From contig JAULSR010000002.1 of the NCBI GenBank assembly GCA_030512295.1, positions 2,604,001-2,668,000 on the forward strand: DNA of 64,000 nt. Reading direction: 5' to 3'. Each line of letters begins with the position of its first letter. Position 1 is the stretch's first letter. Positions 12,867-23,671 of the stretch are shown piece after piece. This stretch comes from Bombardia bombarda. Taxonomy: Eukaryota > Ascomycota > Sordariomycetes > Sordariales > Lasiosphaeriaceae. Both the position numbers and the translations under genes were made by a program. Under the pieces are notes generated by a model, which ran no database searches, was not told where the DNA came from, and saw nothing but the letters and a program-made list of their open reading frames with translations.

Positions 12867-14255
12867 ATCGTCATCATCGGCGCCTCTTCCAACCCTAACA
12901 AACCGAGACGCATTGAAATCACGGGAATCGGCCCCCCATATCCTCTCGTCGGCGTGCATCACCCCGCCCGCGATCTGGACGATGCTGCCAGCCGCGAGAT
13001 GATACCGCCCCGCCAGCATCGTGTCGCTCTTGACCAGCCGCGTCGAGTAGTTGTCCGACCCCACGCGCAGACACTCGCGAAAGACTGACAACAAGACTGG
13101 ACAACCATCACTGCTACTTTTCAGTGCATCCAAGTGCAGATACCTGCTCCCATCATCCCCCACCGTCACCACCCCAGCACCATCCAACTCGCCTCGCACA
13201 GCCGCCAGCAACTCCAGCCGCGCAAACAGCTGCAGCACCACCCAAAACGTCGTCGTCGCCGTGTTGACTATGCCCGCAAATAGAAACGAGACCTCAGACC
13301 GCGCTATCGCCCCAAGCGCCCAGCCGTGCTGCTGGGCAATAGCAACGCGCTTCTGAATGAGCTGCGAGGCCTGCTTATGCCCACCCGTCTCGAGATAGAC
13401 AGCAAACGCAGCAACCAGCGCCTCACGCCCCCGGTATGCCCTGCGCGCCGTGATAGATGGCACAACCCCCATCAGCAACATGCCCAGCCCGTGGTCAAAG
13501 TCCCAAAACGCCGCTTCCAGCTCCGGGTGGTGCGCGGCGATGGGGTTCTGCGGCCCGTAGAGAAAGTCCGCCGTGGCGGCGGTGACGATGTGGCGGATCC
13601 AGGGGAGGAGACTGACTGTGGCAGGTCGCTGCTGCTGGTCGGCAGAGACATTCACCTGGCAAGCCAGCTCCAGCGCAGCGCTCAGACTGAGCTCGGCGAG
13701 GGCCTGTCCGCCGGGAGCCAGCTGGCTGTAGACCAGGTCGTGCATGTCGGCCAGGAAGCCGCGGGGGTCGCCTGGCTCGGGGTCGAGGTGCTGGCGCACG
13801 ATGGCGACGGTGGGGGCGTCCAGGCCGAGTATCCGCTTGGTCAGGTCCGGGACGAGCGGGGTGAAGGAGAGGGTTTTGGAGGCGCGCTGCGCGGCGGCGG
13901 CGAGGGAGGGGTCTGTGATGATGTAGATGTGGGAGCGGGGGATGGGGAGGGTGAAGATGGGGAGGTCTTTGTTGTGGAGGCTATGTGGGAATGAGTGAGC
14001 TACTTTATACCAAGATATGGATAGGGGGTGGGGGAGGGGGACTGACCCGATCTTCTTGATATATCTGCCGCCGTTGAGGGCCATGCCTAGGAGGTGGCCA
14101 ATGAATGGGATGGTTGAGGGGATGATGGGGGGTTCATTGGGGTGTGATTTTGATGTCTGGAGTCGGTAGAAGAAGAGATATAGACTTGGGATGATTAGGA
14201 TGGCGGCGGTGATGAGACCGCCGCTGGTATACAAGTCGCTGAAGTAGGTCACCAT
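12555..14255 (-). CDS. Cytochrome P450 monooxygenase
   Basis: Exons 14047-14255 and 12555-13980 give 544 residues. The 66-base intron (13981-14046, GTCAGT...CATAG with a CTCAC branch-like site) is a multiple of three, so the frame is also open without splicing (566 residues). A hydrophobic anchor lies near residues 13-31 (GLITAAILIIPSLYLF), fitting an ER membrane P450. ECLR near residue 372 is the ExxR motif of helix K, and FRAFGGGKTLCPGRHFA contains the haem-ligand Cys near residue 475. The architecture resembles fungal CYP7/CYP8-like enzymes. A run of about 15 Asn coded by a GTT/AAC microsatellite lies shortly before the haem loop. The substrate is unknown and no biosynthetic cluster surrounds the gene. 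It is divergent from the DUF2461 gene, 629 bases away. Confidence 0.93.
12820..12866. repeat. (TTG)n microsatellite inside the P450 gene
   Basis: Nearly sixteen TTG units read as AAC on the coding strand and encode the poly-Asn tract of the P450. Slippage by whole units would keep the frame and change only tract length. Confidence 0.95.
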
Positions 14256-14884
14256 GGTGTTTATGGTGGAAGCAGTCGTATTCTGACAATGAAAAGGACA
14301 AGAAACAAGTTACCTTGCGGAGAGCTCCTTCCTCGCATGGTGTTTGAGATGAATTGGAAATAACCGCCCCCTTGTTCCTTCCTTAATAAACATGATAACG
14401 TTTGGTTGCATTCAGACAACGACGAATCAGAAAGCACGCGCCTCTAAACCACAAAATCAAGTCCGTCCGCAAAGCAAACGTGTAAGTAACGTATCATTCT
14501 GTTGTTAGTCTACCATAGATAGGTACCTTAACTTGCGCTTTCCTGTCATTATGTCTGTCACCAGTCTATCAACGGTTGAAATTAAAATTGGAGAGGATAG
14601 ACGTCTTGAATTATTCTGTTGTCTAACCCCAACCCTGATATTTAGTACAAAGCAACCCCTGTCACTGACATCTCTGCCACTTCCAGCCATCGAACCACGT
14701 GCTTTCGCGCCGCAAATGATACGCCAATTGCGACTCGACCATCGCGTCTGCGACTCTTTGTTCGACCCGTCTACCTACGTCATCGGCGCGATATCATCAA
14801 AGCCGCCATTCCCACTTGACTCGAAAATCGGAGAATTAAAACTCAACACAGAAGCAGTTGAAGACATTCGCAGTTAACTTAGCA
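14256..14884. promoter_or_regulatory. Shared divergent promoter region, P450 and DUF2461 genes
   Basis: The two genes point away from each other across 629 bases with no other gene visible. The part next to 14885 is A-rich (ATTAAAACTCAACACAG), typical of a fungal leader. No specific operator could be assigned. Confidence 0.5.
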
Positions 14885-16426
14885 ATGGTTGGACGCAAAC
14901 GCATGGCTGCGACACCTCCTCCCCCTTCGACTACTCCCACCAGTACTCGACGACGGTCGGCCCGCGTCAGCACTTCTGCGACAAAGAGCCGCTATTTCCA
15001 AGAGGAAGACCCCGAAGATGAGTCGGCGCTGGAGGAAGAACCCCCTGCCAAGAAAAAGCGCGGCAGACCGCCTGGCAGGAAGAGTCTAGAAGCAGCAACA
15101 CCCGCCAAGTCGACGAAAAAGAAGGCGCAGTCGCCTGAGCCAGAATTGGATGAGGATGAAGAGGACGACTACAAGGAAGAAGAAGAAGAAGAAGAAGAAG
15201 AAGAAGAAGAAGAAACTGAGGCCCAGAACGAAGACGAAGACAGCGAGGATGACGACGACGAGGACGCCCCGCCCAAGATGACCTTCATCCCGCTGGTCAA
15301 GCTGCGCGACACGGGCGGCGTCGACTACGCCGACGACCGGCTGCACAGCAACACGCTTGCCTTTCTGAAAGATCTCAAGGCGAATAATAAGCGGACATGG
15401 CTGAAGTGTAAGTGTGGCTGCACGCATGCATGACTGCAACGTCAAACTATATAAAATGGCATTGTTGACTAACGACGTGATACGATACGATAACAATACA
15501 GCCCGCGACGAAGAGTTCCGCCGCTCGCTCAAGGACTGGGAGTCGTACGTCATGGCGCTGACGGACAAGGTGATTGCCGCCGACGAGACCATCCCCGAGC
15601 TGCCCTTCAAGGACGTCAACTTTCGCATCTATCGTGACATTCGGTTTTCCAAGGACCCGACGCCGTACAAGGTAAAGCCATTTCAGTCCGACCTACCTAC
15701 CCCTTTTCTCCCTTATTTCTGTGGCTAACAGAATAAAAACAGGCCCACTACGGCGCCGCCTGGTCCCGCACCGGCCGCAAGGGCCCCTACGCGTGCTACT
15801 ACGTGCACGCCGAGCCCGGCGCCTGCTTCGTCGGCGGCGGCCTGTGGCACCCCGACGCCGGCGCCGTCGCAAAGCTGCGCGCGAGCATCGACGAACGGCC
15901 CCGCCGCTGGCGGCGCGTGCTGATGGAGCCGGTCTTTAGGAGGACGTTCTTGTCTGACGCTGCTACTAGGCCTGTTGTTACCAAGCAGAAGGGGACTGTC
16001 AAGGTGGGGAGGGGGAAGAAGAAGAAGGTGGTGGAGGATGACGAGGAAGAAGTGGATGGGGGTGAAGGGGAAGGGGAGGGGGATGCAGAGGAAAAGGCTG
16101 TGCTGAGAGCGTTTGCCGATGCCAACAAGGAGAATGCGCTCAAGACCAAGCCCAAGGGGTTTATTGCCGACCATAGGGATATCGAGCTGTTGAAGTTGAG
16201 GAACTTTACTGTGGGAAAGAAGGTAAGGGATGAGATTTTTACGGATAGGGGTGGGCAGGAGGAGGTGATGGGGATTATTCGGGCTATGGTTGGGTTTGTG
16301 AGTATTTCTCTTCATATGTTGTTTTGTTTTGATGTTGACTGACTTGTTTCACAGGTAACACATCTGAATCGCATCGCCATGCCTGATCCTGGGAATGATA
16401 ACGAGGAGTCAGAGGACGAGGAATGA
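14885..16426 (+). CDS. DUF2461 (TIGR02453) family protein
   Basis: Exons 14885-15407, 15502-15671, 15743-16297 and 16355-16426 give 439 residues. The first true ATG in frame is at 14885. Residues 1-135 are a low-complexity tail: AT-hook-like KKRGRPPGRKS near residue 58, then a poly-Glu tract coded by a GAA repeat. The conserved domain follows, with TLAFLKDLKANNKRTWLKSRDEEF, FRIYRDIRFSKDPTPYK and the AHYGAAWSRTGRKGPYACYYVH block, matching the DUF2461 family in bacteria and fungi. That family has no established biochemical activity. The AT-hook-like and basic-acidic N-terminus suggests a nuclear location, which is inference. The gene is convergent with the mannosidase gene, whose stop is 293 bases away. 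Confidence 0.9.
15176..15214. repeat. (GAA)n microsatellite coding poly-Glu
   Basis: About thirteen GAA units lie in frame in exon 1 of the DUF2461 gene and encode a Glu tract. Confidence 0.9.
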
Positions 16427-16719
16427 GAACAATGTTTGTGGTAATAGTGTAATACATAGACGGATGAATTTGGCTAGACAACTGGATGTCAGATAGAGCG
16501 AGAGCGAGCGCAGTTTTCTAATCGGAAGCAATCAAGAACTTTTATGTAAATTAGCTATGGCGGGATAATGGTAGGACAAATACCAAAAAGATGAGAAAAG
16601 CCCATGTCCTTAAATTGAAAGAGAAGAAACTCCATGCCGTTCCATTTCTGGTCGGCGCCAATGCATTTCATCGCCCCCACCCATGTATCACCTCCCAGTT
16701 CAGTCCCTCAGTCAGTCGA

Positions 16720-18537
16720 TCAATGCTTAGCCCGCTCGTACCCAGTGGCGATGCGTATGGGATGACACTCGGTGTTGTAGACGAATTGGTTGCTGTGGTC
16801 GGCTTGCACTTGCCACACGGCGTCCTAGAAACAAGAACTAGTAAGTAAACAAACAGAAAGGGGAGAAAAAAACGGGAGGGGGAACAGCACGCACCTCTGC
16901 GTGGATCAAATAGCTATACTTGAGCACCTCAGCAAACCAAAAGCTCTCCTGGAAGTTCGAGAAGCCGCCGCCGCCAGCAACATTAACATTATTAATGCTC
17001 GAGTAGCCGCTCCCCACCGCCGTCGTCTTGTTGATGGCCAAGAACGCCTCCCACGCCCACTCCTGGTACTTCGGATCGCCCGTGGCGCGGTAGGCATAGT
17101 AGATGCTCTCAATCACCTCCGGCCGCAGCACATAGTTCGCATTGCTCACCCAGAACCCCGACTCGTTATAAAACTTGGCCTCCGACGCCGGCGGCCCCTG
17201 GTTATTGCTCGCATCCAGCGGCGTGCGGTTATCCTGCCACCTGAAAACCTCGGGCCCGATCCCGGTCGCGGTCGAGGTATACGTATTCCGACACGCATCC
17301 ACCAGCTCCAGCCCAAAATTCACATAGACAGGATTGTCAAGCGTCAGCCCGCCCAGGATAAAGTTCCCGCCGTTGAAGCAAGCCAGATGCTCGCTCACAA
17401 ACTGCAGCGTCGTGCGGTTCTCCCACATGGCCAGGTACGTCAGCTCTGGGCGCGAGGTCGGGTGCGAGGTCAGGTAGCGGATGCTCGAGTCGACGGCGAG
17501 CGTCCAGCGGCCGGCGTACTCGGCGAAGCGCACGGGGTCGTACAGGTACATCTTGATGAGGTACTCGTAGAAGCTGTCGTCGCCGCCGCCCCAGCCGCCG
17601 CTGCTGTCGACGAACAGGCCCGACGAGATGTTGACGTTGGTGCCGAGGAGCCCCGGGAAGGGCTCGCCCGAGGGCGGCTGCGGGTGCAGCAGGTACGACT
17701 CGGCGCGCTGCGCGAGCACGCCGTACTCGGGGTTGCCGGTGAGGTCGCTGAGGCGGGTCCACTCGAGAACCAGGGTACCGATGGTAGCGATGCCGTTGGT
17801 GGTCGAGCCCGTCGTGCGCGGGGGGCCGAAGCGCAGGTTGTTGTCGGGGACGCCGCTGGGCGTGTCGAAGGCGACTTTGAGGTTCTTGGCCAGGCGCTCT
17901 GACTGCTTGAGGATTGCCTTGACGTCGGCCTTGGCGTACTTTGTTGAGTTCGCCAGGGGGCCGGTGAGGAGGTCGTAGGCTGTGGCATTATGCTGGTATC
18001 AATAACGGAATGTTTATGTTCAGAGAGATGTGTTTTTCTCACCAGACAACAGCCCGCCGAGGTAGCGGATCGTGGTCTCAAACAACGAGACATCGCTGTT
18101 GGTGTTGTTGAAGTTGATGGTCGGCACAAACTCCAGGATCTCGTTCACCACCTTCCAGTTCCTCATGACCAGCGCCGTGCTGAAGGCATCCACGGCACTT
18201 GCGCCCCATCCATTTCTACCAAGCATCATTGTCATGTCAGCCACTCCATGTCTCCTGATCATTCCAAACAGGGGATAGGGTAAACGTACCTGTCATCGCT
18301 GTACGTATTGTCTACAGGCCTCAACGAATCATGTGGGAAGGCGTATTTATAGTACCCATCCCAAGAGATCTGGAAAGCCTTCTTGACTGCCTTTGCCCGG
18401 GTCGAGTTGGACTTGTATTTGGGCGCGGCAAAGGCTGCATCCCGCTGCTGCAAGGGACGCGGTACTGCTGCCGCCACCTCCTGGATCGCCAACCCGAGAA
18501 CGGAAATGGCGATCGCCACGCCGCCAAAAAAGCGCAT
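16720..18537 (-). CDS. Secreted class I alpha-1,2-mannosidase (GH47)
   Basis: Exons 18290-18537, 18043-18215, 16895-17979 and 16720-16824 give 536 residues. Residues 1-23 (MRFFGGVAIAISVLGLAIQE...) form a signal peptide. GH47 motifs follow in order: KKAFQISWDGYYKYAFPHD, NGWGASAVDAFSTALVM, GGGDDSFYEYLIKMYLYD, YVLRPEVIESIYYAYRATGD and ESFWFAEVLKYSYLI. The last exon supplies FVYNTECHP (residues 516-524), whose Thr520 is the expected calcium ligand. Class I mannosidases remove alpha-1,2-linked mannose from N-glycans or mannan by an inverting mechanism. With a cleavable signal rather than a membrane anchor, this one resembles the secreted fungal enzymes (Aspergillus type, msdS/mns1B), which are slightly shorter. 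Several N-glycosylation sequons are present. Choosing the 35-codon last exon is essential for the calcium site. Confidence 0.95.
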
Positions 18538-19004
18538 GATGATGGTGATGATTAACCGGCCAGGGTCAACAACCCGCTTTCCTGTTATCGGTATAGGTAA
18601 GGATGGCCGATGTTTCCAAGCACAATAACACAATGGGGCAGCAGAATATTAGAGTAAGTTCGCACGTATGCAGGGGAGCAAAAGAAAGCTATCGCAACAC
18701 AGCAAAGAGTAAGTGAGTGACAAGGTCAGGCGCACGAGGGGGGGGCAGAAATCAAGGATGGAAGGGGATGAAGAGCCCGCAGTAGACAAAAAAAGCGCAA
18801 ACCCCCAACGAAGGAATGAAGAGAGGGTAATATACTTTTATTGTTTATCGAATGCGGGAGAGTAAACGAACGGGACGGACGGACGGGGGGGTGGCCAGGG
18901 CAGAGACGGGTTCCCGGGTAAGACACTATCGAGTGTCTCTTATCCGGGTAGAAGGCACAGAAAGAATGGACCAGAGACGGGGGAGGAGGGAGGGGGTGAG
19001 AGGA

Positions 19005-19025
19005 AGAGAGAGAGAGAGAGAGAGA
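19005..19025. repeat. (AG)n dinucleotide repeat
   Basis: About ten uninterrupted AG units in a purine-rich tract. Confidence 0.9.
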
Positions 19026-19643
19026 CAGAAATAGAGAGAGAATCAAAACAATATTGAAGAATAGAGAGACAACAGGAAGATGGATACTTAGTATACTTTT
19101 CCCCAGCCTCCTCCCAATGAATGTCTCGCCCCCAATGTCTCTGTTTCCAGCAGATCGGCCATGGGACGGACGCGGGAGGGCATGGCATGGGATCAAGCAT
19201 ATCATTGGAATATGATGCCATCATACAAGGAGCCTGTTGGGGACCACCAGGCCCGGCATGGGAATTGCATGTGTCTCGCGCACCAGCACACGGCGGCGCC
19301 CACTACGCCCACACAATACAACATCGAGGCCGAGTGTAAGCAGGTATGTATCTATGTATATGCGCATGCATATATAGGTACCATCTTCGTAGCTAAGCAT
19401 CATGCATGGTGGCATGCATGCAACCAGCCTTTCTGCCCAGCCAGCTTTCTCGCCGGCGAGGGCCAAGCAGGCCATTGATGTCGACCTACAGCAAAAGTAT
19501 TGTCACTTCAGCCGAGTAACCATGCGACGAGCTCCACATGAGGCAAGTGACAGTGGAAGGAATGAGGGGAATGATGAAGAATGTGCCAGTAGACGAGAAT
19601 GAATATAGATTGCGAAAAGACCAAAATTGAAACAAATTCATAT

Positions 19644-19691
19644 GAAAAGAAAAGAAAAGAAAAGAAAAGAAAAGAAAAGAAAAGAAAAGAG
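19644..19691. repeat. (GAAAA)n pentanucleotide repeat
   Basis: Nine to ten exact copies of GAAAA, in non-coding sequence. Confidence 0.95.
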
Positions 19692-20433
19692 ACGAATCAT
19701 CAGCAGACGAAAAGGAGAAAGAGCTGGCAGTCCAACAAGTTTTGCCTCCCTTCGCATAAGTATGGCCCCCTTGTGCCAGGAACCCGACGCTCCCAGTGGC
19801 CACCATAAGAAATAAGGTCAACCAGCAAAACAAAAACTCGGGAATAAACTAGGATTAGACCCAAACACAATCAAGCTTTTTTTCTTCTTCTCTCACACTT
19901 GTTCAAGAAGCAGAAACAGAAAAAAGCCCCGCGCCCCTCCCTTCTCCCCACATCTCGGCTGCCACCCGCGCCCGCGCCGCGCGCCGATCCTTACCCCCCC
20001 TTGGAGTTCGGATCTGTGACTGACGAGAGAGCGTGTGTGTGTGTGTGACTCTGCAACTCTGTGTGAACGACAGGTGGTGGTCTTGCGGGCGCCCACCTGC
20101 ACCTGCAGCCAAGAAACCTGCCTAATCAAGCAACTCCCCTGGCCTGCTCTTGCTTGACCGTAAATAGGGGGCGCCCAAAAGACAGAGAGAGACAGGGAAG
20201 GTAAAAGGGCCGTTATGGGATCCGATCCTATCCGATTCATCTTCATTTTCGTCGTCACTTAACCAATGGCTGTCCGACAAAGCTACTTGGTGAGCAAGGA
20301 TACCCCACAGTAGCAGTTCATGACGATGTCAATATGTATGGATGGTTTGGTTTGGTTGCAGCGGGCACATGGGGCGTGATTACCGAAAACTAGGTAGGTA
20401 GGTAACGTAGGTTTGTAGGTTAATACCTTCAAG

Positions 20434-20458
20434 GTGTGTGTGTGTGTGTGTGTGTGTG
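20434..20458. repeat. (GT)n dinucleotide repeat
   Basis: Twelve GT units in non-coding sequence, just after a GGTAGGTAGGTAAC element. Confidence 0.95.
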
Positions 20459-21256
20459 AGGAAGGAAGGTGGGTTCCGATGCTGTGGTTATATTTAGTGC
20501 AGAGGGTATTATGTCTTGCCTGGTAGATGAACAGCAGCCCAAAACACCTGCCAAGGTAGGACACTGTAATAAGAAGAGAACCTTGGTAGAGTTGGACCCG
20601 AATAGCTAAGAGCAAATAAGGTAGGTGGATGTGGATAATACTCTGAGGTGATGTGCTGAATTATGACTGTTGGACAGAAATGCAGACGTCCAATATTACA
20701 CACGGTTGGCTTGCATTGCACTTTTGAGTGCCTCTCGCGTCTTGGCCCATCTCATACAGCATCTGTGTCTGCAGCATGTGCATGTGTGCGTATGTATGCG
20801 TGCTCGGCACCCGGACCGCCATAAGTCGGCACATAATGCTAGCGCACGGGAGGGGCGTACAGACTACAGCCTTTGTGGAGAAACATCAGGGGGGAAGAGG
20901 GAGGGAAAGAGAGAAAAGGCAGCGAGGGAATTGGTGGTGGTGGTGCGGGGCTGCTGCACCATGGGTACACATGCCGCGCACACGGGGATAACAAATGCAA
21001 CAAAACAAGATCCCCCCAACCACGTCCATCCCACCCTTCTTTCGGACTAGACTAGGTGGTGGGTGGTGGGTGGCCGACAAAATGACCGAGAGAAACGGAC
21101 GGACTGGCGGATAGATCAACCGAGTAGCTCGGACTTTTTCCGTCTTCTTTCTTTTCTCCATATCGAACCAACCCCTCCTCAGACATCAGCCACGGTAGTC
21201 CGAGTAAAAAACTTGAGTTGGTTATACATGACTGATATATGATTGATTTGGGCTGT

Positions 21257-21281
21257 GGGGGGGGGGGGGGGGGGGGGGGGG
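21257..21281. repeat. 25-base poly-G run
   Basis: An uninterrupted run of 25 G on the plus strand, in non-coding sequence about 480 bases past the RAD10 stop. Runs of this length are prone to polymerase slippage and can fold into G-quadruplexes; the true length may differ from the assembled one. Confidence 0.9.
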
Positions 21282-21759
21282 TGCCAGTGACCGAGACACG
21301 GCATGGAATGAACACTATTCCCACACACCATCTCCCACCGATGCAGTGATCCCCGTGGCTCTCTGCAGGCTGCAACTAGCCGCGAGGTACACTACCCATC
21401 TGAACCAGATAGTAGAGCACGAGGCCGCCACATGGCTGGCTAACAAGCTCGCCCGTGATACAGCAGAAGCACGAAAAGGGGGGTATACAGGAGGAGGGCG
21501 AGCCAAGACAAGCTGATCGAGGTAGTGTTCTTGAGGGACGAAACAAGAATAAAAAAGGTAGCAGCGACAAGGAATTTGGGTAGAAAACCGGAATAATACA
21601 CAGGAAGGAAACTCCATAATCAACAAGATACCGTGTGCTCCGGCGCTGAACTGCTGCTTGCCGGATGATGAAAAGCTGGACTTAAGAATAGATCGTGTTC
21701 ATGATGCGTTAGTCGACAGAAGAGAAAAGAAAGATAGAAACATCATCGTCTGATATCCA

Positions 21760-22875
21760 TCAACCCTTCTCTCTGAGCTTTGCCAGCGCTGCAGCAATTC
21801 CATCGCTGAGATGTTCGTCCCTGACAGGCGTGCCGGCCGCCGCGGCATTCTCTGGCTGCCTCCCTGATTCCGCAGCCGCCGCAGCAATCAGTGCCACTGT
21901 GTCGTCTTCATCACCCTCATCACGACCCGGCTGTCGTTGCCGCTGCTGCGTCTTCCCCTGCGATCCCTCACCTCGTGCCGTCGCCCCATCCCTCAACGCA
22001 ACCGCACTCCCACTCCCACTCCCACCCCCACCCCCCGCCCTCCTCCTCCCCGCCTTCTTCACCCTAAACGGCTGCTCAACCGCCTTACACCACGCCTTGA
22101 CCTTCTTCTCCCCCCACCCGCCCACCACGCCGACCTGCTCCTTATCCGCATTCACCGCATGCCTCAAGCTCCCAAACGTGCTCACCAGCGCGACCGCGTC
22201 CGCCTTATTCACACTCCTCGGCACCGTCACAAACTCCACCAGCTTCTCGGCGTACCCCATCGCCTGCTGGCCGCGGATCGCGCCAAACGCCGCGTGCTCG
22301 TACGACTTGTACAGCTCCAGATAGCGCGCCGCCTCGGCCGCCGACCAGCACAGCACCACCGTCACGTTGTTCACCAGCGACGTCTTGGACAGCTCCCGCA
22401 ACGAGTCCTCGTGGTTGGGGATGTCCACCATGGTGAGCAGGATGCGCAGCTTGAACTTGCCCTGCAGGTTGCGGATGCGCGTGTAGATGTACTCGGGGTG
22501 CAGGCGGTGGTACTTGAGGCTGAGGAAGAGCGCGCAGGTTGTCAGGCCGAGGCCGTAGTCGGCCGGCATGTCGCTGTACTCCCAGGGCGTCGAGCGCAGG
22601 TTGGCGAGCACCGGGTTGCCTTTTTGGCGCGGGGAGACGAGGATGGAGGAGCCTGAGGAGCGGGAGGGGAGGGCTTGCGGGGCGGGTTGGATGATTTTGG
22701 AGGATTCGCCGGCAGTGGTGCTGTTGGGGCCTGGTGGTGGTGCTCGATCGAGCCTTTGTGGTGCTGGCTGCTGGATCCGAGGTGGTGGTGGTGGGACGAC
22801 GCGAGACGAGCTGCTGGCCTCAGAGGCTTCTAGCACGGCCAAGAAGTCAGCATCGTCGCCAAAGTCGTCATCCAT
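21760..22875 (-). CDS. RAD10: DNA repair protein Rad10/ERCC1
   Basis: One exon encodes 371 residues. The N-terminal 77 residues are Pro/Ser-rich and disordered. The central ERCC1 domain begins at SILVSPRQKGNPVLANLRS (residues 77-95) and continues with YGLGLTTCALFLSLKYHRLH and VTVVLCWSAAEAARYLELYK; this is the nuclease-like fold that lacks catalytic residues and binds DNA and XPF. The segment from about residue 220 to 275 (VNKADAVALVSTFGSLRHAV, GGWGEKKVKAWCKAVEQPF) is the tandem helix-hairpin-helix used for dimerising with Rad1/XPF. Rad10 and its partner cut the 5' side of lesions in nucleotide excision repair and remove flaps in single-strand annealing, in the nucleus. A basic, Gly-rich and Gln/Glu-rich tail of about 95 residues follows, longer than in yeast and typical of filamentous fungi. 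Confidence 0.96.
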   Translation of the reverse strand: MDDDFGDDADFLAVLEASEASSSSRVVPPPPPRIQQPAPQRLDRAPPPGPNSTTAGESSKIIQPAPQALPSRSSGSSILVSPRQKGNPVLANLRSTPWEYSDMPADYGLGLTTCALFLSLKYHRLHPEYIYTRIRNLQGKFKLRILLTMVDIPNHEDSLRELSKTSLVNNVTVVLCWSAAEAARYLELYKSYEHAAFGAIRGQQAMGYAEKLVEFVTVPRSVNKADAVALVSTFGSLRHAVNADKEQVGVVGGWGEKKVKAWCKAVEQPFRVKKAGRRRAGGGGGSGSGSAVALRDGATARGEGSQGKTQQRQRQPGRDEGDEDDTVALIAAAAAESGRQPENAAAAGTPVRDEHLSDGIAAALAKLREKG

Positions 22876-23671
22876 TGCGAGGTGGTTTTGTTTTTGCCAC
22901 TATGGGAGCACCGCACGTTGAGCGCTGCTCTTGGCGGGTGTGGATAGCATCAATATATGGTGGTCCGGATCGCTTTGCCGTGGTGCCTGGTGGTAATGGA
23001 ATTGAGTCAAGATGTGAGTTAGGACAATGAGTGAGGAAAGCGAGTTGCAGTGGCGTCATAGCGTGTGCGTGCGTGCCAGCCACTGTCAGATTGTAGTTTC
23101 CAGGCAGGCAGTCACAGTGCGAAACCCTTCATTCTGTCAGAGCAATACGGTTGATCTTGATGGTGGGGATAAATCACAGAAATGTCAATAAACCAGCGCA
23201 AGCAATTAGAGAGTGGAATTAATACTGAGTAAACAGCCTTATATGTTTTTAGACATTAAGAAATGCGGAACCTTATTCGGCGACCAAGATGTTCTCACAC
23301 AGTGTCCAGTTCAACACCGCTTTCGGAGCATCATGGAATACACCGAGACGAAGTCGAGTGGGAAGAAATTGATATTGTTTTCCAACCCATATATCCTAGA
23401 TTAGAAGTACAGCAACTATATGACCATTTCGCGATTTAATAATTAAATACAAATAAGTATTTTAAACAAATAAGTTCCCGCTCCAAACCCACCATCCATC
23501 TGGTATAACCGCTTTATCCAAGGAAGCCCTTATTCTCATCGACGCCATTGCCTTTATGAAACCCAAACCCAAACCAAACCACAAATCATTCGCCATATCA
23601 TAAAAACCATTATCTTCAAATATCACATCACAAGCATCAGCTATCACCCCCATTCCCACCTCCTACCCCAA
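22876..23671. other. Intergenic, RAD10 promoter
   Basis: This 0.8 kb region separates RAD10 from the end of the next minus-strand gene. It is AT-rich near 23380-23470. A 65-codon open frame at 23462-23659 lies in the likely 3' untranslated region and has no recognisable homology. Confidence 0.5.

Larger units (their letters stand above)
18538..21759. other. 3.2 kb intergenic region rich in microsatellites
   Basis: No coding region could be supported between the mannosidase start and the RAD10 stop. The stretch contains (AG)n, (GAAAA)n, (GT)n and a 25-base G run, each listed separately. It must hold the mannosidase promoter at its left end and the RAD10 3' region at its right end. Confidence 0.55.

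Noticed and set aside
13981..14046. Coding reading of the 66-base in-frame segment in the P450 gene
   Set aside because: It has a good donor, branch-like site and acceptor, and its translation interrupts the conserved proline-rich to first-sheet transition of P450s.
16901..17902. 333-codon plus-strand frame
   Set aside because: It is antisense to the main exon of the GH47 gene; its Arg/Val/Leu-rich composition is what a GC-rich third-position gene gives on the opposite strand.
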